Positions 9,533 to 18,823 of a stretch of 64,000 nt of DNA are shown one piece after another; position 1 is the first letter of the stretch; each line of letters opens with the position of its first letter. The position numbers and the translations under genes are program-made. The notes under the pieces are model-generated. The model searched no databases. It worked only from the letters and a program-made list of their open reading frames with translations, and was not told where the DNA came from. The DNA is from CAWFFV01 sp963814985 (GTDB lineage Bacteria > Chloroflexota > Ktedonobacteria > Ktedonobacterales > Ktedonobacteraceae), in assembly GCA_963814985.1 (NCBI GenBank), contig CAWFFV010000018.1, positions 62,001 to 126,000 of the forward strand, in the 5' to 3' direction.

Positions 9533-9702
9533 GTCATCCCGGTAACTATTCAGGTGTTCTCACCACCTGCGGTGGCTCGCCCTCGTTTTGTTAGCAGTGG
9601 CAGGGTTTGCGGCGCAAACCCTGCCACTGCTAACAAAACCTACGAAGCGCCTGTGGCGCTGAGGAATCTGGAAAAGGGGACCTGAATAGTTACGTCATCC
9701 CG
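9533..9702. mobile_element. MITE-like palindromic element, copy 1, with 9-bp target duplication
   Basis: The element runs 9542-9693. Its ends are a perfect 14-bp inverted repeat (GTAACTATTCAGGT). The 9-bp direct repeat GTCATCCCG flanks it at 9533-9541 and 9694-9702, as expected for a transposition target duplication. Inside are three hairpins: CCACC-tgc-GGTGG (9563-9575), a perfect 25-bp stem with a 3-base GGC loop (9586-9638), and AGCGCC-tgt-GGCGCT (9646-9660). No protein is encoded. A second copy in opposite orientation lies at 36117-36259. Confidence 0.85.
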
Positions 9703-9739
9703 AACTTTCCGAACAGATATTCGGAAAGTTCGGGATGAC
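9694..9739. repeat. 20-bp-stem palindrome with GTCATCCCGAACTTT ends
   Basis: A perfect hairpin of 20 base pairs (GTCATCCCGAACTTTCCGAA) with a 6-base loop. Its first nine bases are also the right target duplication of the adjacent MITE, so the MITE appears to have inserted at the edge of this repeat. The terminal motif is shared with the larger palindromes at 20627-20890 and 56157-56418. Confidence 0.75.
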
Positions 9740-9854
9740 TTATGTTCCTCTTCCATTAAGTTTTCACAATGGGAATGATTGAAGATTGTTCAACATAAAT
9801 AAAGTAGAGCTTAAAATATGATATTGCTGTGCTTATTTAGACAATAGTACTATT

Positions 9855-9934
9855 TCATTGTAGAGCAAAAAACCTGCTGGCCCCACATTTCAGAGCGAGA
9901 AAGTGTCATTACGTGTCATTGTAGAGCAAGAAAC
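9855..9934. repeat. 19-bp direct repeat upstream of lysozyme-like gene
   Basis: TCATTGTAGAGCAARAAAC occurs at 9855-9873 and 9916-9934, differing at one base and spaced 61 bp start to start. It directly precedes the gene at 9943. It could be a paired operator or a duplication scar; the sequence does not decide. Confidence 0.5.
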
Positions 9935-9942
9935 AGCATGTT

Positions 9943-10506
9943 ATGCTATGCGTGTTCCCCCAACCTGAACAGTGCTGGAAAGCACGCATCCGCGTGTCTG
10001 CACATAGACCAGTACATCTGGAGGGACAACACGTTGTGGAGGTTGCAAGTGTTCAAGCGAAAGGCACTACATTGCACATATATCAAAATACATTGAGAAC
10101 CTCAGGTCAGTCCTTCGTAGCACGTTTTTTCGTCAAGGTTGGTGTCATAGCAATTCTCAGCCTGCTATTTTTTGGAGTAGCGTACGGCATATATGCGCCG
10201 GTAACCCAGGCTCATCAGAGTAGTGCTTCCGTTACCGACATGATCAACCAGGTATTTGGACCAGACGGACCAGCAGCAACGCGTGTCGCGCAGTGTGAGT
10301 CCAGTCTCAATCCCAACGCATATAATCCGCTATCGATTGGAGGCAGTCATGCCGAAGGGATCTTTCAAGTCCTCTATCCCAGTACGTGGGCAGGCACCTC
10401 GTCCTCGGCATTATCTCCCTATGATGCCATGGCAAATATTTCAGCAGCTCATGAGATATTTGTGCGTGATGGGCACAGTTGGAGAGAGTGGGTATGTCAA
10501 CCCTAG
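9943..10506 (+). CDS. Membrane-anchored lysozyme/transglycosylase-like protein
   Basis: A single transmembrane or signal segment (VGVIAILSLLFFGVAYGIYAP) is followed by a lysozyme-like domain with VAQCESSLNPNAYNP, GIFQVLYPSTWAG and a terminal SWREWVCQP. The glutamate in QCESS is in the position of the catalytic acid of SLT/Rpf-type folds, so cleavage or remodelling of cell-wall glycan is likely. The start is uncertain: ATG 9943 has no good ribosome binding site, and GTG 10036 has GGAGGG 10 bases upstream and is a fair alternative. Confidence 0.7.
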   Translation: MLCVFPQPEQCWKARIRVSAHRPVHLEGQHVVEVASVQAKGTTLHIYQNTLRTSGQSFVARFFVKVGVIAILSLLFFGVAYGIYAPVTQAHQSSASVTDMINQVFGPDGPAATRVAQCESSLNPNAYNPLSIGGSHAEGIFQVLYPSTWAGTSSSALSPYDAMANISAAHEIFVRDGHSWREWVCQP

Positions 10507-10759
10507 CACCACCCATGATGACGAGTTGATAAAGCAGTCTACAGCCTCCACAGACTCAAATCCATACAAGACCTCTGCAAAGGGGTCTTTATCAGTGAGA
10601 CGAAAATTATAACGGAATCGTGACAAAGATAGACCCTGGGAGAGGGAGTAGGAGTATCCAACTACTTGCACAGTGTCAGCTGATCACATCACGGGTCGCT
10701 ACGCTGAAATGTGCACAAAGGTTCCCTGCAAGAAGGAACTTGGAAAGGAAAAGGGTAAA

Positions 10760-11068
10760 ATGGTTTCGGCACTGGTTCTAGCAAGCATCCTTGGGACGCT
10801 GTGGCTTTGGATCGTCTGGATTGTGATTGGTGGTATCGCTGGCGCAATTGCAGATCGCTTAATACAGGGTAATCAGTTGGGAATCCTGGGAAATATTATC
10901 GTTGGTATCATTGGTGGACTGATCGGAGGAATCCTTCTGGGCATCTTCGGAGTCGGCGGCCAGGGGATCTTCTGGACATTTGTCACGAGCTTGATCGGTG
11001 CAATCATCCTATTATGGATTGTCAAGGCTGTAACTGGTGGTCGCGGCATAGGAACACGGCATTTCTAG
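10760..11068 (+). CDS. GlsB/YeaQ/YmgE-type small membrane protein
   Basis: A 102-residue very hydrophobic protein starting at ATG 10760 with a purine-rich AAGGAAAAGGG upstream; an earlier in-frame start at 10673 adds a polar leader without support. The glycine-rich helices (WIVIGGIAGAIADRLIQG, GNIIVGIIGGLIGGILLGIFG) match the transglycosylase-associated family PF04226. That family is often induced by stress, but its biochemical role is unclear. A terminator follows. Confidence 0.85.
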   Translation: MVSALVLASILGTLWLWIVWIVIGGIAGAIADRLIQGNQLGILGNIIVGIIGGLIGGILLGIFGVGGQGIFWTFVTSLIGAIILLWIVKAVTGGRGIGTRHF

Positions 11069-11102
11069 TTCGCTTCCGAGAGTCGATCCTACTCCTCTCA
11101 GT

Positions 11103-11140
11103 AAAAGGTCGGTATTTTTCACTATACCGACCTTTTTGTT
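11103..11140 (+). terminator. Rho-independent terminator
   Basis: AAAAGGTCGGTAT pairs with ATACCGACCTTTT around an eight-base loop and runs straight into a T-rich end. It lies 35 bases after the stop of the GlsB-like gene. Confidence 0.85.
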
Positions 11141-11270
11141 ATCTCCATTCCTACTACCTGGTCTGGCTACAATGTGGTAGAGAACAGCTTTTTGAGCTAG
11201 AATGTGATGACAAGACGAGGTATTTTGTTATCAGCAAAGGATACATAAATCATTTGAAGGGAGAATTCCC

Positions 11271-14028
11271 ATGTTGCAAGAACGAGAACCTGATGATACT
11301 CGCCCGGCACAAAGGCGTGTCACTGAGACTCCCTCAACCTCTGGATCTGGCCAGCAGGTACAAATGCTAAGAAAGATTTCAGCCTCATGGCCCTGGATGG
11401 TCACAGGCAGGCGGACCATGGCTTCTTCTTTCATATCCCAGAAGAGGCCTTATCCTGCTGTGGGCTATGGGATGGCTATTATCATACAAGCGATCTTTAC
11501 CATCATAACGCTTTGCCTCCTGCACATCTTTCCTACCTTTATCTTTGCTAGCATGCTTATGATCCTGGGCATACTCTGTACCGCCTTACTGTGGGGTACA
11601 GGTCCAGGCCTGCTAGCCTCTGGCATTGGAGCAATGCTCATCAACTTCTTTGTCTTGCCTCCCAGTCTTGCCTGGAATCTGTCTACGGCTGAAGATATCA
11701 CGGAAACCAGTTTATTTCTAGTCGTTGGGTGTATCATCGGATTGGTAACAAGTCGGATAGAAGCGGCACGAGCCGAAGCTATTAAATCCCGTCGGCAGGT
11801 GGAAGAACTCATAGCCAAACTGCGAATAGAGCAGGAAACTTCCTGTCAGAACGAGCACACAGCTGCTGACCGTGCCAACGAACTAGAAGCTATCTTTGAT
11901 GCAATGGTTGATGGGTTGGTAGTCTACGACCAGAAAGGGCACATACTCCAAAGCAACGCCGCCGCCCATCGTATTCTGGGTATGGATACACCACCACTCC
12001 ACCTCGACCCGTCTCTACAGGAAGCTCAGGCCTCTCCCTACACCTTGTTAGATAAACAGGGACAATTGCTCAGTCGAGAACAGGAACCTGTTATGCGCGT
12101 CTTACAAGGGGAAGTGTTGACAGGTCGTCATACTATGAATATTCGCTCGAAACTACTGGATCGCCAGGAAGTGCTGCTGAACGTGAGTGGATCACCCTTG
12201 TGTGACACAAATGGACATATTGTTGGTGCGGTGTGTATGTTCCGCGATGTGACTGAGCGACGGCGTTTAAAACAACGTGTCCTGGACTCTGAGCGTCAGG
12301 CCGCTGAGCGTGCAACTCAACTCGAAGCAATCATTGAGGCCGTCACAGATCAGGTGTTGGTCTACGATCAGAAGGGGCAACTGGTCATTACCAATGAGGC
12401 TGCGCGTCGCTTCAATGCCTTGACAGAGCAGAACGACTATACCACACGCGCACTACAGGAGCGCTTACAGCCATATACTATATGTAACGGGCAGCATGAG
12501 CCTCTCAGCTTCGAGCAATTACCAATTACGCGCATTCTCCAGGGCGAAGTGCTCACCAGTGAGGCTGCGGAAGATGTGATGATCTCTATTCCTGATAAAC
12601 CCTCTATCTTATTGAATGTCACAGGTGCTCCTGTACGTGACCAGAAAGGAAACCTGAGAGGTGGAGTGCTGATCTGTCGAGATGTGACGGAACGACGCCT
12701 TCTGGAACAACGTACTCATAATGTGCTGGAGACGTTACTCACCATGGCACAAGTAGTTGTCCAGGGAGAAGAGATAACGGGCAAAGGAACCCAGACCACA
12801 GCGCATGATCACCTGCACAGACTGGCAGAATTGACACGTAACGTGCTGGGTTGTCAACGTGTGAGTATGACCACTATTGAACCCGAAACAGAGATCCTGC
12901 GTCCACTGGCAATTGTCGGACTCCCAGCAGATTTGGAGCAGCAGTGGCGGAATGACCAGCTTCAGCAAGAGCATCGCCTCTCAGATAGTCCTGATCTTTC
13001 TCTAGTCCAACGCCTGCGTGACAATGAGGTGTCACTACTGGATATGACACTGTATCCCTTGAATAATCCTTATGGGGGTCGTGACGTCCTCATTGCCCCT
13101 ATGCATGTAAGTAATCATCTGGTTGGTTTTCTCGCTTTAGATTATGCAGGTCGCAATCATCACTACACTGCTGAGGAGGTTCGACTTGCAGAAGCAGTAG
13201 CCAAGCTGGCAGCACTGGTAGTGGAACGCGAACGGTTGTTATCCGAGCAAACAGAGGCACGGGCAAGCGAGCTGGCATTACGTGAGGCCAACCACCGTAT
13301 GAACGAGTTTCTGGGCATTGCTGCTCACGAAATCAGAACACCGCTGACAACCATCAGGGCCAATGTCCAGTTGACAAAACGTTCCCTCAAAGGGATGATA
13401 ACCCAGAACACGCTCTCAGAAGAAATCATTGCAAAGATCAAGGTTATGCAGGGTTTCCTTGATCGGGCCGACCGACAGACCAGCGTACAAAGTCGCCTGG
13501 TTAGTGATCTGTTAGACGTAACTCGTATTCATGCCGATCAGTTGGAGTTGCATATCACGCGCTGCGATCTGGTGGCTATCGTTAGCGAGGCCATCGAAAA
13601 TCAGCACTCGATTACCCCAACGCGTACCATCTGCTTTGAGAGAACAACTCCCAGCGAGGTCTTCGTGCTGGCAGATGCGGATCGGCTAGGGCAGGTTGTC
13701 AGTAACTTTCTCTCAAACGCATTAAAATACTCGGAGGCTCGTCACCCTGTGGATGTCCGTCTGCAACCAGTCGGCCCCAGGAGTGTATGCTGTGTCTGTA
13801 CGCGATGAAGGGCAGGGACTCTTCCCTGACCAACAAAAGCTCATCTGGGAACGCTTTTATCGTGCTGATGGAGTTGCGGTGAAGAGTGGCTCCGGTGTGG
13901 GACTGGGACTGGGGTTATATATCTGCCGGACGCTTATTGAACGGCAAGGAGGACAGGTGGGAGTACACAGTCTACCTGGTTCAGGCTCAACCTTCTGGTT
14001 TACCTTTCCAACGGAAACGGATGTGTAG
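11271..14028 (+). CDS. Membrane histidine kinase with two PAS and one GAF domain (frameshifted near 13775)
   Basis: Start at ATG 11271 after GAAGGGAG. Order of parts: four transmembrane helices of the DUF4118 type (residues about 64-160), coiled coil, PAS1 (about 200-325), PAS2 (about 345-470), GAF (about 515-655), HisKA with H-box GIAAHEIRTPLTTIRA, then HATPase with N-box VVSNFLSNALKYS. The first frame ends at 13808. The ATPase continues in the next frame (VRDEGQGLFPDQQKLIWERFYR, SGVGLGLYICRTLI) to 14028, so one base is gained or lost near 13775. No response regulator lies beside it, so its target is unknown. Confidence 0.85.
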
Positions 14029-14125
14029 TGGCGCAGTTTACAAGACTATTTCTGCATTAACAGTATAACAGTCATAGGATTGTAAACCGCGCTCCTACGG
14101 TTTGGATCAACCTTCGAGAGGATGA

Positions 14126-14683
14126 TTAAAGATTCCCATAATAGAAGGCTCCAGGAAAGTCGGCATCCACCTCTTTCTTCTTCCCACTCCACTCTTCTAT
14201 CTTAATCTGATAGACTGACGTACGGGCCAGTTCTTGTTCGGTGATCGAGTGGTAATCCTTCTCTGGTTGCAAATGTGGAGCATACTTCTCCAATAAACGT
14301 TGCAACACATCTTTAGCCTGAGCCTTATCCGTGACGATGGAGCATGAGCCAAAGACGACCACCCCTGCATACTCGGCACTGAAATTCAGAGCTGTCTCGG
14401 CAGGGAGCAAACGTCCCATTTCGTACACACTGAAGCAGACGCGCTCATTAGCTACGATATTAGCACGGGTGCGACCAACAGGGGCGGTATGCAAGTAGAT
14501 CATCTGGGCCTCTTCATCATACACGAAGAGGTTACTGTTGAGGAATGGTTGTCCCTCATACGACGTTGCTAAGACACCAACAGGAGCACGGTGGAGCAGT
14601 GCCCGAATCCATGCCTCGTCCTCGACTTCCCGATCGCTGCGACGTACTTGATTTTTGGGTTGAAGTGTATAGTCTTTTGTCAT
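14126..14683 (-). CDS. Pyridoxamine 5'-phosphate oxidase-fold flavoprotein (NimA-like)
   Basis: A 185-residue split-barrel FMN-binding protein. The segment APVGVLATSYEGQPFLNSNLFVYDEEAQMIYLHTAPVGRTRANI is typical of the flavin-nucleotide-binding/NimA group, which includes nitroimidazole reductases. True PNPOx enzymes have a different substrate pocket and C-terminus, so vitamin B6 synthesis is not implied. The gene is divergent from the HTH-GAF regulator at 14885, and a five-base microsatellite sits between them. Confidence 0.75.
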   Translation of the reverse strand: MTKDYTLQPKNQVRRSDREVEDEAWIRALLHRAPVGVLATSYEGQPFLNSNLFVYDEEAQMIYLHTAPVGRTRANIVANERVCFSVYEMGRLLPAETALNFSAEYAGVVVFGSCSIVTDKAQAKDVLQRLLEKYAPHLQPEKDYHSITEQELARTSVYQIKIEEWSGKKKEVDADFPGAFYYGNL

Positions 14684-14720
14684 AATATTCTCCTCAGCAG
14701 TTGTAGTTTAGTTCTGTTTT

Positions 14721-14744
14721 ATCTTATCTTATCTTATCTTATCT
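14721..14744. repeat. (ATCTT)n microsatellite in a divergent promoter region
   Basis: Four full ATCTT units plus ATCT in perfect tandem. It lies 38 bases upstream of the minus-strand flavoprotein start and about 140 bases upstream of the plus-strand regulator. Confidence 0.8.
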
Positions 14745-14884
14745 AGAAACAAGAGCCATTCTGTGGTAACGTAGCAATACTAACGTGCTATTCCCCATCG
14801 AGAGAGGGAGATGTTTCACTAACTCAACCATTGACACATACATTGTTTGCTGCTATGCTACTCCAACACACATGAATATCGATC

Positions 14885-15892
14885 ATGTCATTTCTGTCGC
14901 AGGCGGAAGAGATGCACAAACAACCATCGTGGCGCGAACTGTTGGGCACACTAATTGAGGATACTTCGGAACGACATCGAATCGCCACCACTCTCAGAGT
15001 TAGCCCGATCACGCTGCAACGCTGGGTCAGGGGTGAATCAGACCCGCGTGTCCAGAATCTTCGTCGGCTTCTCCTCGCCCTTCCTCAACAGCGTGAATAT
15101 CTCTCTCCCCTCATTGCACAAGAATTCCCCGAATTTTCAACGAAACTCAGAGAAGAGGCACTACCGCAAGATGTCAATGTTATCCCCTCCGAATTCTATA
15201 CACGTGTCTTGCATACAGGGGCAACAATCCCCAAAGGACTCCGTTTTTGGTCGCTGTGTGATCTGATCTTGCAGCAGATTCTTGAGCATCTCGACCCCAA
15301 TCGCCAGGGGATGGCAGTCATTCTCATCTGTTGTATGCCTCCTTCCCCTGAACAACAAATCCGCAGTCTGCGTGAAGTGATGGGACATGGGACACCACCA
15401 TGGGACCATCACCTCACCCAACAGGCCATTCTGCAGGGAGCGGAGTCGCTGGCAGGCTACGCGGTGACGACAAGTCGTTTTGTCATGGAACAAAATCTGA
15501 AAGAGAGTACGAGTCAGATCACGGCCTATCGAGGCACCAGAGAGAATAGTGCCGCTGCTGCTCCTCTCCTACGCCACGATGAAATCGCTGGTTGCCTGCT
15601 TGTGGTGAGTACTCAAACGCACTACTTTGATAATACCCGTTGTGAACTTATCCAGAATTACGCCGATTTGTTGGGAGTGGCCTTTGATGCCACAGATTTT
15701 TATAAGTCGCACCATATTCGTCTAGGCATAATGCCAACTATAGAGGTACAACGGCTCGCTTTGTCTGGATTTCAACATCGGCTCCTTGAGGCAATTACTC
15801 AGGCGGCCAGAAATCGGCAACCCATCAATTTGGCGCAAGCAGAGCAGATCGTCTGGCAGCAGTTTGAAGAAGACCTTCTACAGATGAGCTAG
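14885..15892 (+). CDS. HTH (Cro/C1-like) and GAF-domain regulator
   Basis: A 335-residue probable transcription regulator. Residues 18-60 form a helix-turn-helix (RHRIATTLRVSPITLQRWVRGESDPRVQNLRRLLLAL). The region from about residue 90 to 280 resembles a GAF-type sensor (GLRFWSLCDLILQQILEHLDP... LLRHDEIAGCLLVVSTQ). The C-terminal helices end in a short acidic tail. The ligand is unknown. It is divergent from the flavoprotein gene at 14126-14683, so autoregulation and control of that gene are possible. Confidence 0.7.
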   Translation: MSFLSQAEEMHKQPSWRELLGTLIEDTSERHRIATTLRVSPITLQRWVRGESDPRVQNLRRLLLALPQQREYLSPLIAQEFPEFSTKLREEALPQDVNVIPSEFYTRVLHTGATIPKGLRFWSLCDLILQQILEHLDPNRQGMAVILICCMPPSPEQQIRSLREVMGHGTPPWDHHLTQQAILQGAESLAGYAVTTSRFVMEQNLKESTSQITAYRGTRENSAAAAPLLRHDEIAGCLLVVSTQTHYFDNTRCELIQNYADLLGVAFDATDFYKSHHIRLGIMPTIEVQRLALSGFQHRLLEAITQAARNRQPINLAQAEQIVWQQFEEDLLQMS

Positions 15893-16426
15893 AGCATATC
15901 TCCTCCTCGAATGTTCCTCTATATACGACGATGCAAACACGTAGCAAGCCACACGCCAGCCAACTTCAAACACTCATACTACCGCACCTCTCTCATCCAG
16001 CCAAACAAAAACAAGATTGTCTAAGCCCACATTAGACAGAGCCAGCACTCTTTTGCGTGCCTGAACCATTTGAACCACCATATCAATGATTCAATCCCAC
16101 AACCAGATAAAGTAACATTTTGATACACAATGGTGACAAGTAGTACATTTAGTGTGCCGAAGTTACTTGCATACATAAGATCTGTTCTAGTGATAGAAGA
16201 GCTTTTGTTGGTATCTAGCAAACAGCCAGACCTCTATGTGGGGGCAAGCAGGTCATCACCGAACAGAGGAGGGATGCCACTCTCCCGAAGCAATAACATC
16301 CCTGGGGATATTCCAATGGACAAGGGAGTGATTTTGCCTGTTGTTCACAGACATTGTTATCGCCGCCACCCACAACATGAACGAGCATCTATCCAGCCCA
16401 GACAATCTGGGTGAGAGGAGAGACCC
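15893..16426. other. Gene-free stretch
   Basis: About 530 bases between the regulator and the esterase. Frames of up to 143 codons exist on both strands but have no ribosome binding sites and no recognisable family. No strong hairpin or promoter hexamer stood out. Confidence 0.3.
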
Positions 16427-17668
16427 ATGTACAGGAGACCTCGTACTGCTTCTATGGGGAGAAGAGTTACAACTCGAGCAGGATTCAATCGGTTTTGGCA
16501 GGTCACGTTCTCTCTTATTGTTGTAGCAGCGATAGGGGCTGCTATTATGCCTATTCTCGCCGCCAGATATGCCCATGCAGCGGGAGTAACACTTCAACCC
16601 GCTTTTCTCAATGGCAGCCCTGGTAATTTGCAGGTCAATCTCAATTGGGGCGCTGTCGCCAGTGCAACCAGCTATCGCATCGAACAAACCAATCTGGAGA
16701 CAGGAAAAGTTAAACAGTTACGAGCCCGAGTGATTGGAACCTCGTTCTCGCCTACAGGGTTAGCAGCCGGACAATGGTATCGTTTTCGTGTTACTCCGGT
16801 CACCTCAGTAGGCCTGGGGACGCCGTCCGCTCCTATCGAGATTCGCACCATGGGCTTTCAGGGGACATATGCCCACTACTATGCGCTTGGGGATTCCTAT
16901 ACCGCTGGGGACGGTGCCCCGCCCTATAGTGGAATAAAGGCTTGCACGCAGTCTAAGAACAGCTATCCTTTCCAACTCGGCTTTGGCGCACCAACACCTG
17001 TGCTGCTTGCCTGCTCCGGGGCTGTCACTAATAACATAGATCGGACCATTCAAAACACCAGTCTGCCAGCAACCCAGCTTAACCAGTTGAAAAACGATCC
17101 AACAGCCAACTCCCTGATCACTATGACCATTGGTGGCAATGATGTTGGATTTGCTAATGAATTGAAAAACTGTATTACGAGCTTTCATTCGTGTACATCC
17201 CGAAAAGCCATCATTGCCCAAAAGATTAATGCCCTGGAACCCCGCTTAGTCCAGGTCTATAAGGAAATCCGGCAAGTGGCACCAGGAGCTGATATTCTCA
17301 TCCTTGGATATCCCTTGCTGCTTGCAGCACCACCAAATGAAAGCTGTCATAATCCAGCCGTTCGGATTGGCCTGAGTAAGGCTGAGATAACGATGATTTG
17401 CACACTCGCTGCCACGATGGACAATGTCATCACCCAGGCCGCAGGCCAGGCAGGTGTTACTCCTGCCACCAAACAGGTGGAGATGGCATTCGCTGGTCAT
17501 GAGGCATGCGCAGCTAATCAAAATCTCGAGTGGATTAACGAAATCGCTGGCCTCAATGACATGCTGAAAGATTCTTTCCACCCCAAAGCAGCAGGCTACC
17601 TGGCAGATGCTCTTGCCGTCAACGCTGCTCGCGCACAACTCTACCTGACCGGCGCAGTGCGTCATTAA
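16427..17668 (+). CDS. Secreted SGNH/GDSL hydrolase with fibronectin type III domain
   Basis: A 413-residue exported esterase/lipase-like enzyme. A signal peptide (VTFSLIVVAAIGAAIMPILAA) is followed by an Fn3-like domain (residues about 50-140, ending APIEIRTMG). The SGNH domain carries block I GDSYTAGDG (Ser), block III GGNDVGF (Asn) and block V DSFHPKAAGY (Asp and His), with a glycine in ACSGAVTNN as block II. The start follows GAGAGGAGAG. The end of the gene overlaps the convergent ribE by 50 bases. Confidence 0.85.
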   Translation: MYRRPRTASMGRRVTTRAGFNRFWQVTFSLIVVAAIGAAIMPILAARYAHAAGVTLQPAFLNGSPGNLQVNLNWGAVASATSYRIEQTNLETGKVKQLRARVIGTSFSPTGLAAGQWYRFRVTPVTSVGLGTPSAPIEIRTMGFQGTYAHYYALGDSYTAGDGAPPYSGIKACTQSKNSYPFQLGFGAPTPVLLACSGAVTNNIDRTIQNTSLPATQLNQLKNDPTANSLITMTIGGNDVGFANELKNCITSFHSCTSRKAIIAQKINALEPRLVQVYKEIRQVAPGADILILGYPLLLAAPPNESCHNPAVRIGLSKAEITMICTLAATMDNVITQAAGQAGVTPATKQVEMAFAGHEACAANQNLEWINEIAGLNDMLKDSFHPKAAGYLADALAVNAARAQLYLTGAVRH

Positions 17669-18317
17669 TTAACTGAGGTAATACTATAAGGTTACTGCAA
17701 GCTCTCTCAGTGGAGCTTGCAGGTTTCTTCGCTTCCCCTTTTTGCTCCCGCAAGAACTGCACAACATAGCGACCTAGAATATCCGTCTCCAGATTGAGTA
17801 ACGTACCACTCTGCACCTGTCCCAGGTTGGTATATTGCTGCGTATAGGGAATAAGTGCAACAGAGAAGCGATCTTGCATGCTTTCGACGACTGTGAGACT
17901 GACCCCATTGACCGCAATAAATCCTTTGGAGATGACATAAGGACGCAATGCCTCTGGGAGCGCAATTTCGACAGAGAGCGCATTGCCATCTTTGCTGACA
18001 GTGAGCACACGGACTGCCGCTTCAACATGCCCCTGGACCATGTGCCCTCCGATGCGACCATTGACGGCCAGGGAACGTTCCAGATTTACCGCGTCACCTG
18101 CCTGCAAGCTTGCCAAACGTGTGCATCGCAGCGTCTCCGGCATCACATCCACACGAAACCAATCTTCCACTCGCTCTGTGAGAGTAAGACAAATGCCATC
18201 AACGGCAATACTATCTTTTACGGCAATATCTTGTAGTACATACTGTGCCTGAATAAGCAAACCGGTCGGCTCAAGCTGTTTGAGTATACCAACCTCTTCA
18301 ACGATCCCTGTAAACAC
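17619..18317 (-). CDS. ribE: Riboflavin synthase (alpha subunit)
   Basis: Converts two 6,7-dimethyl-8-ribityllumazine molecules to riboflavin. The start is GTG (FTGIVEEVGIL) with AAGGAG 7 bases upstream. The two lumazine-binding barrel repeats are seen (residues 1-97 and 98-195), each with the MVQGHVE or SVALIPYT type signature. The 232-residue length exceeds the usual 195-220. The extra C-terminal 30 residues run across a terminator-like hairpin at 17696-17721 and into the esterase gene, so a late frameshift is possible. It overlaps ribH by 20 bases. Confidence 0.9.
   Translation of the reverse strand: MFTGIVEEVGILKQLEPTGLLIQAQYVLQDIAVKDSIAVDGICLTLTERVEDWFRVDVMPETLRCTRLASLQAGDAVNLERSLAVNGRIGGHMVQGHVEAAVRVLTVSKDGNALSVEIALPEALRPYVISKGFIAVNGVSLTVVESMQDRFSVALIPYTQQYTNLGQVQSGTLLNLETDILGRYVVQFLREQKGEAKKPASSTERACSNLIVLPQLINDALRRSGRVVREQR
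17696..17721. terminator. Hairpin between convergent esterase and ribE
   Basis: TGCAAGCTC pairs with GAGCTTGCA around an 8-base loop, followed on the plus strand by GGTTTCTTC. It lies 28 bases after the esterase stop but inside the ribE reading frame. Confidence 0.5.
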
Positions 18318-18807
18318 CTGTCAACTCCTTTGCTGGCCTGCCTCTTTTGAGTGCCTGAACGGTCTGAGCCATCTCTACAGCGGCTTCGGCACACTCTGTA
18401 CCACGCACAATGCGTTCTTCAGCTTGCTGCTGATTCTCGGCACACATCACACCAAAGATGATGGGCACCCCCATATCCAGTGCCACACGTTGAATCCCCT
18501 GCGCGGCGGCATCGCTCACCACGATATCATGACGTGTCTCTCCCTTGACGACACAGCCAAAACAGATAAGGGCATCATAGCTACCACCCAGCAGCAGAGC
18601 CTGAGCAACTGTCGCCAGTTCATACGAGCCGGGCGTATAAGTGACATAGATATCTTCTGATGCCACACCCAACCGCTTCAAATGCTCCTGAGCCAGATGA
18701 AGCATGGCTCCTGTAATATGCCAATTGTAGCGTGCTACGACGATCCCAATCGTCAATCCGCTTCCGTTCAGTTCGGGCGCTGGTGGGTATGTAACCACTT
18801 GTGTCAT
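18298..18807 (-). CDS. ribH: 6,7-Dimethyl-8-ribityllumazine synthase
   Basis: A 169-residue lumazine synthase, which condenses 3,4-dihydroxy-2-butanone 4-phosphate with 5-amino-6-ribitylaminouracil. Family signatures visible are IGIVVARYNWHIT at the N-terminus, VTYTPGSYELATVAQALL, DALICFGCVVKGETRHDIVVSDAAAQGI and FGVMCAENQQQAEER. The gene sits between ribBA (17 bases upstream) and ribE (overlapping), so it is cotranscribed under the FMN riboswitch. Confidence 0.93.
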   Translation of the reverse strand: MTQVVTYPPAPELNGSGLTIGIVVARYNWHITGAMLHLAQEHLKRLGVASEDIYVTYTPGSYELATVAQALLLGGSYDALICFGCVVKGETRHDIVVSDAAAQGIQRVALDMGVPIIFGVMCAENQQQAEERIVRGTECAEAAVEMAQTVQALKRGRPAKELTGVYRDR

Positions 18808-18823
18808 ACGAAACCCTTTCTCT

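Noticed and set aside
9542..9693. tRNA-like cloverleaf
   Set aside because: Three hairpins and a closing stem are present, but no T-loop GTTC motif, anticodon-sized loop or CCA end; the element is palindromic and has target duplications.
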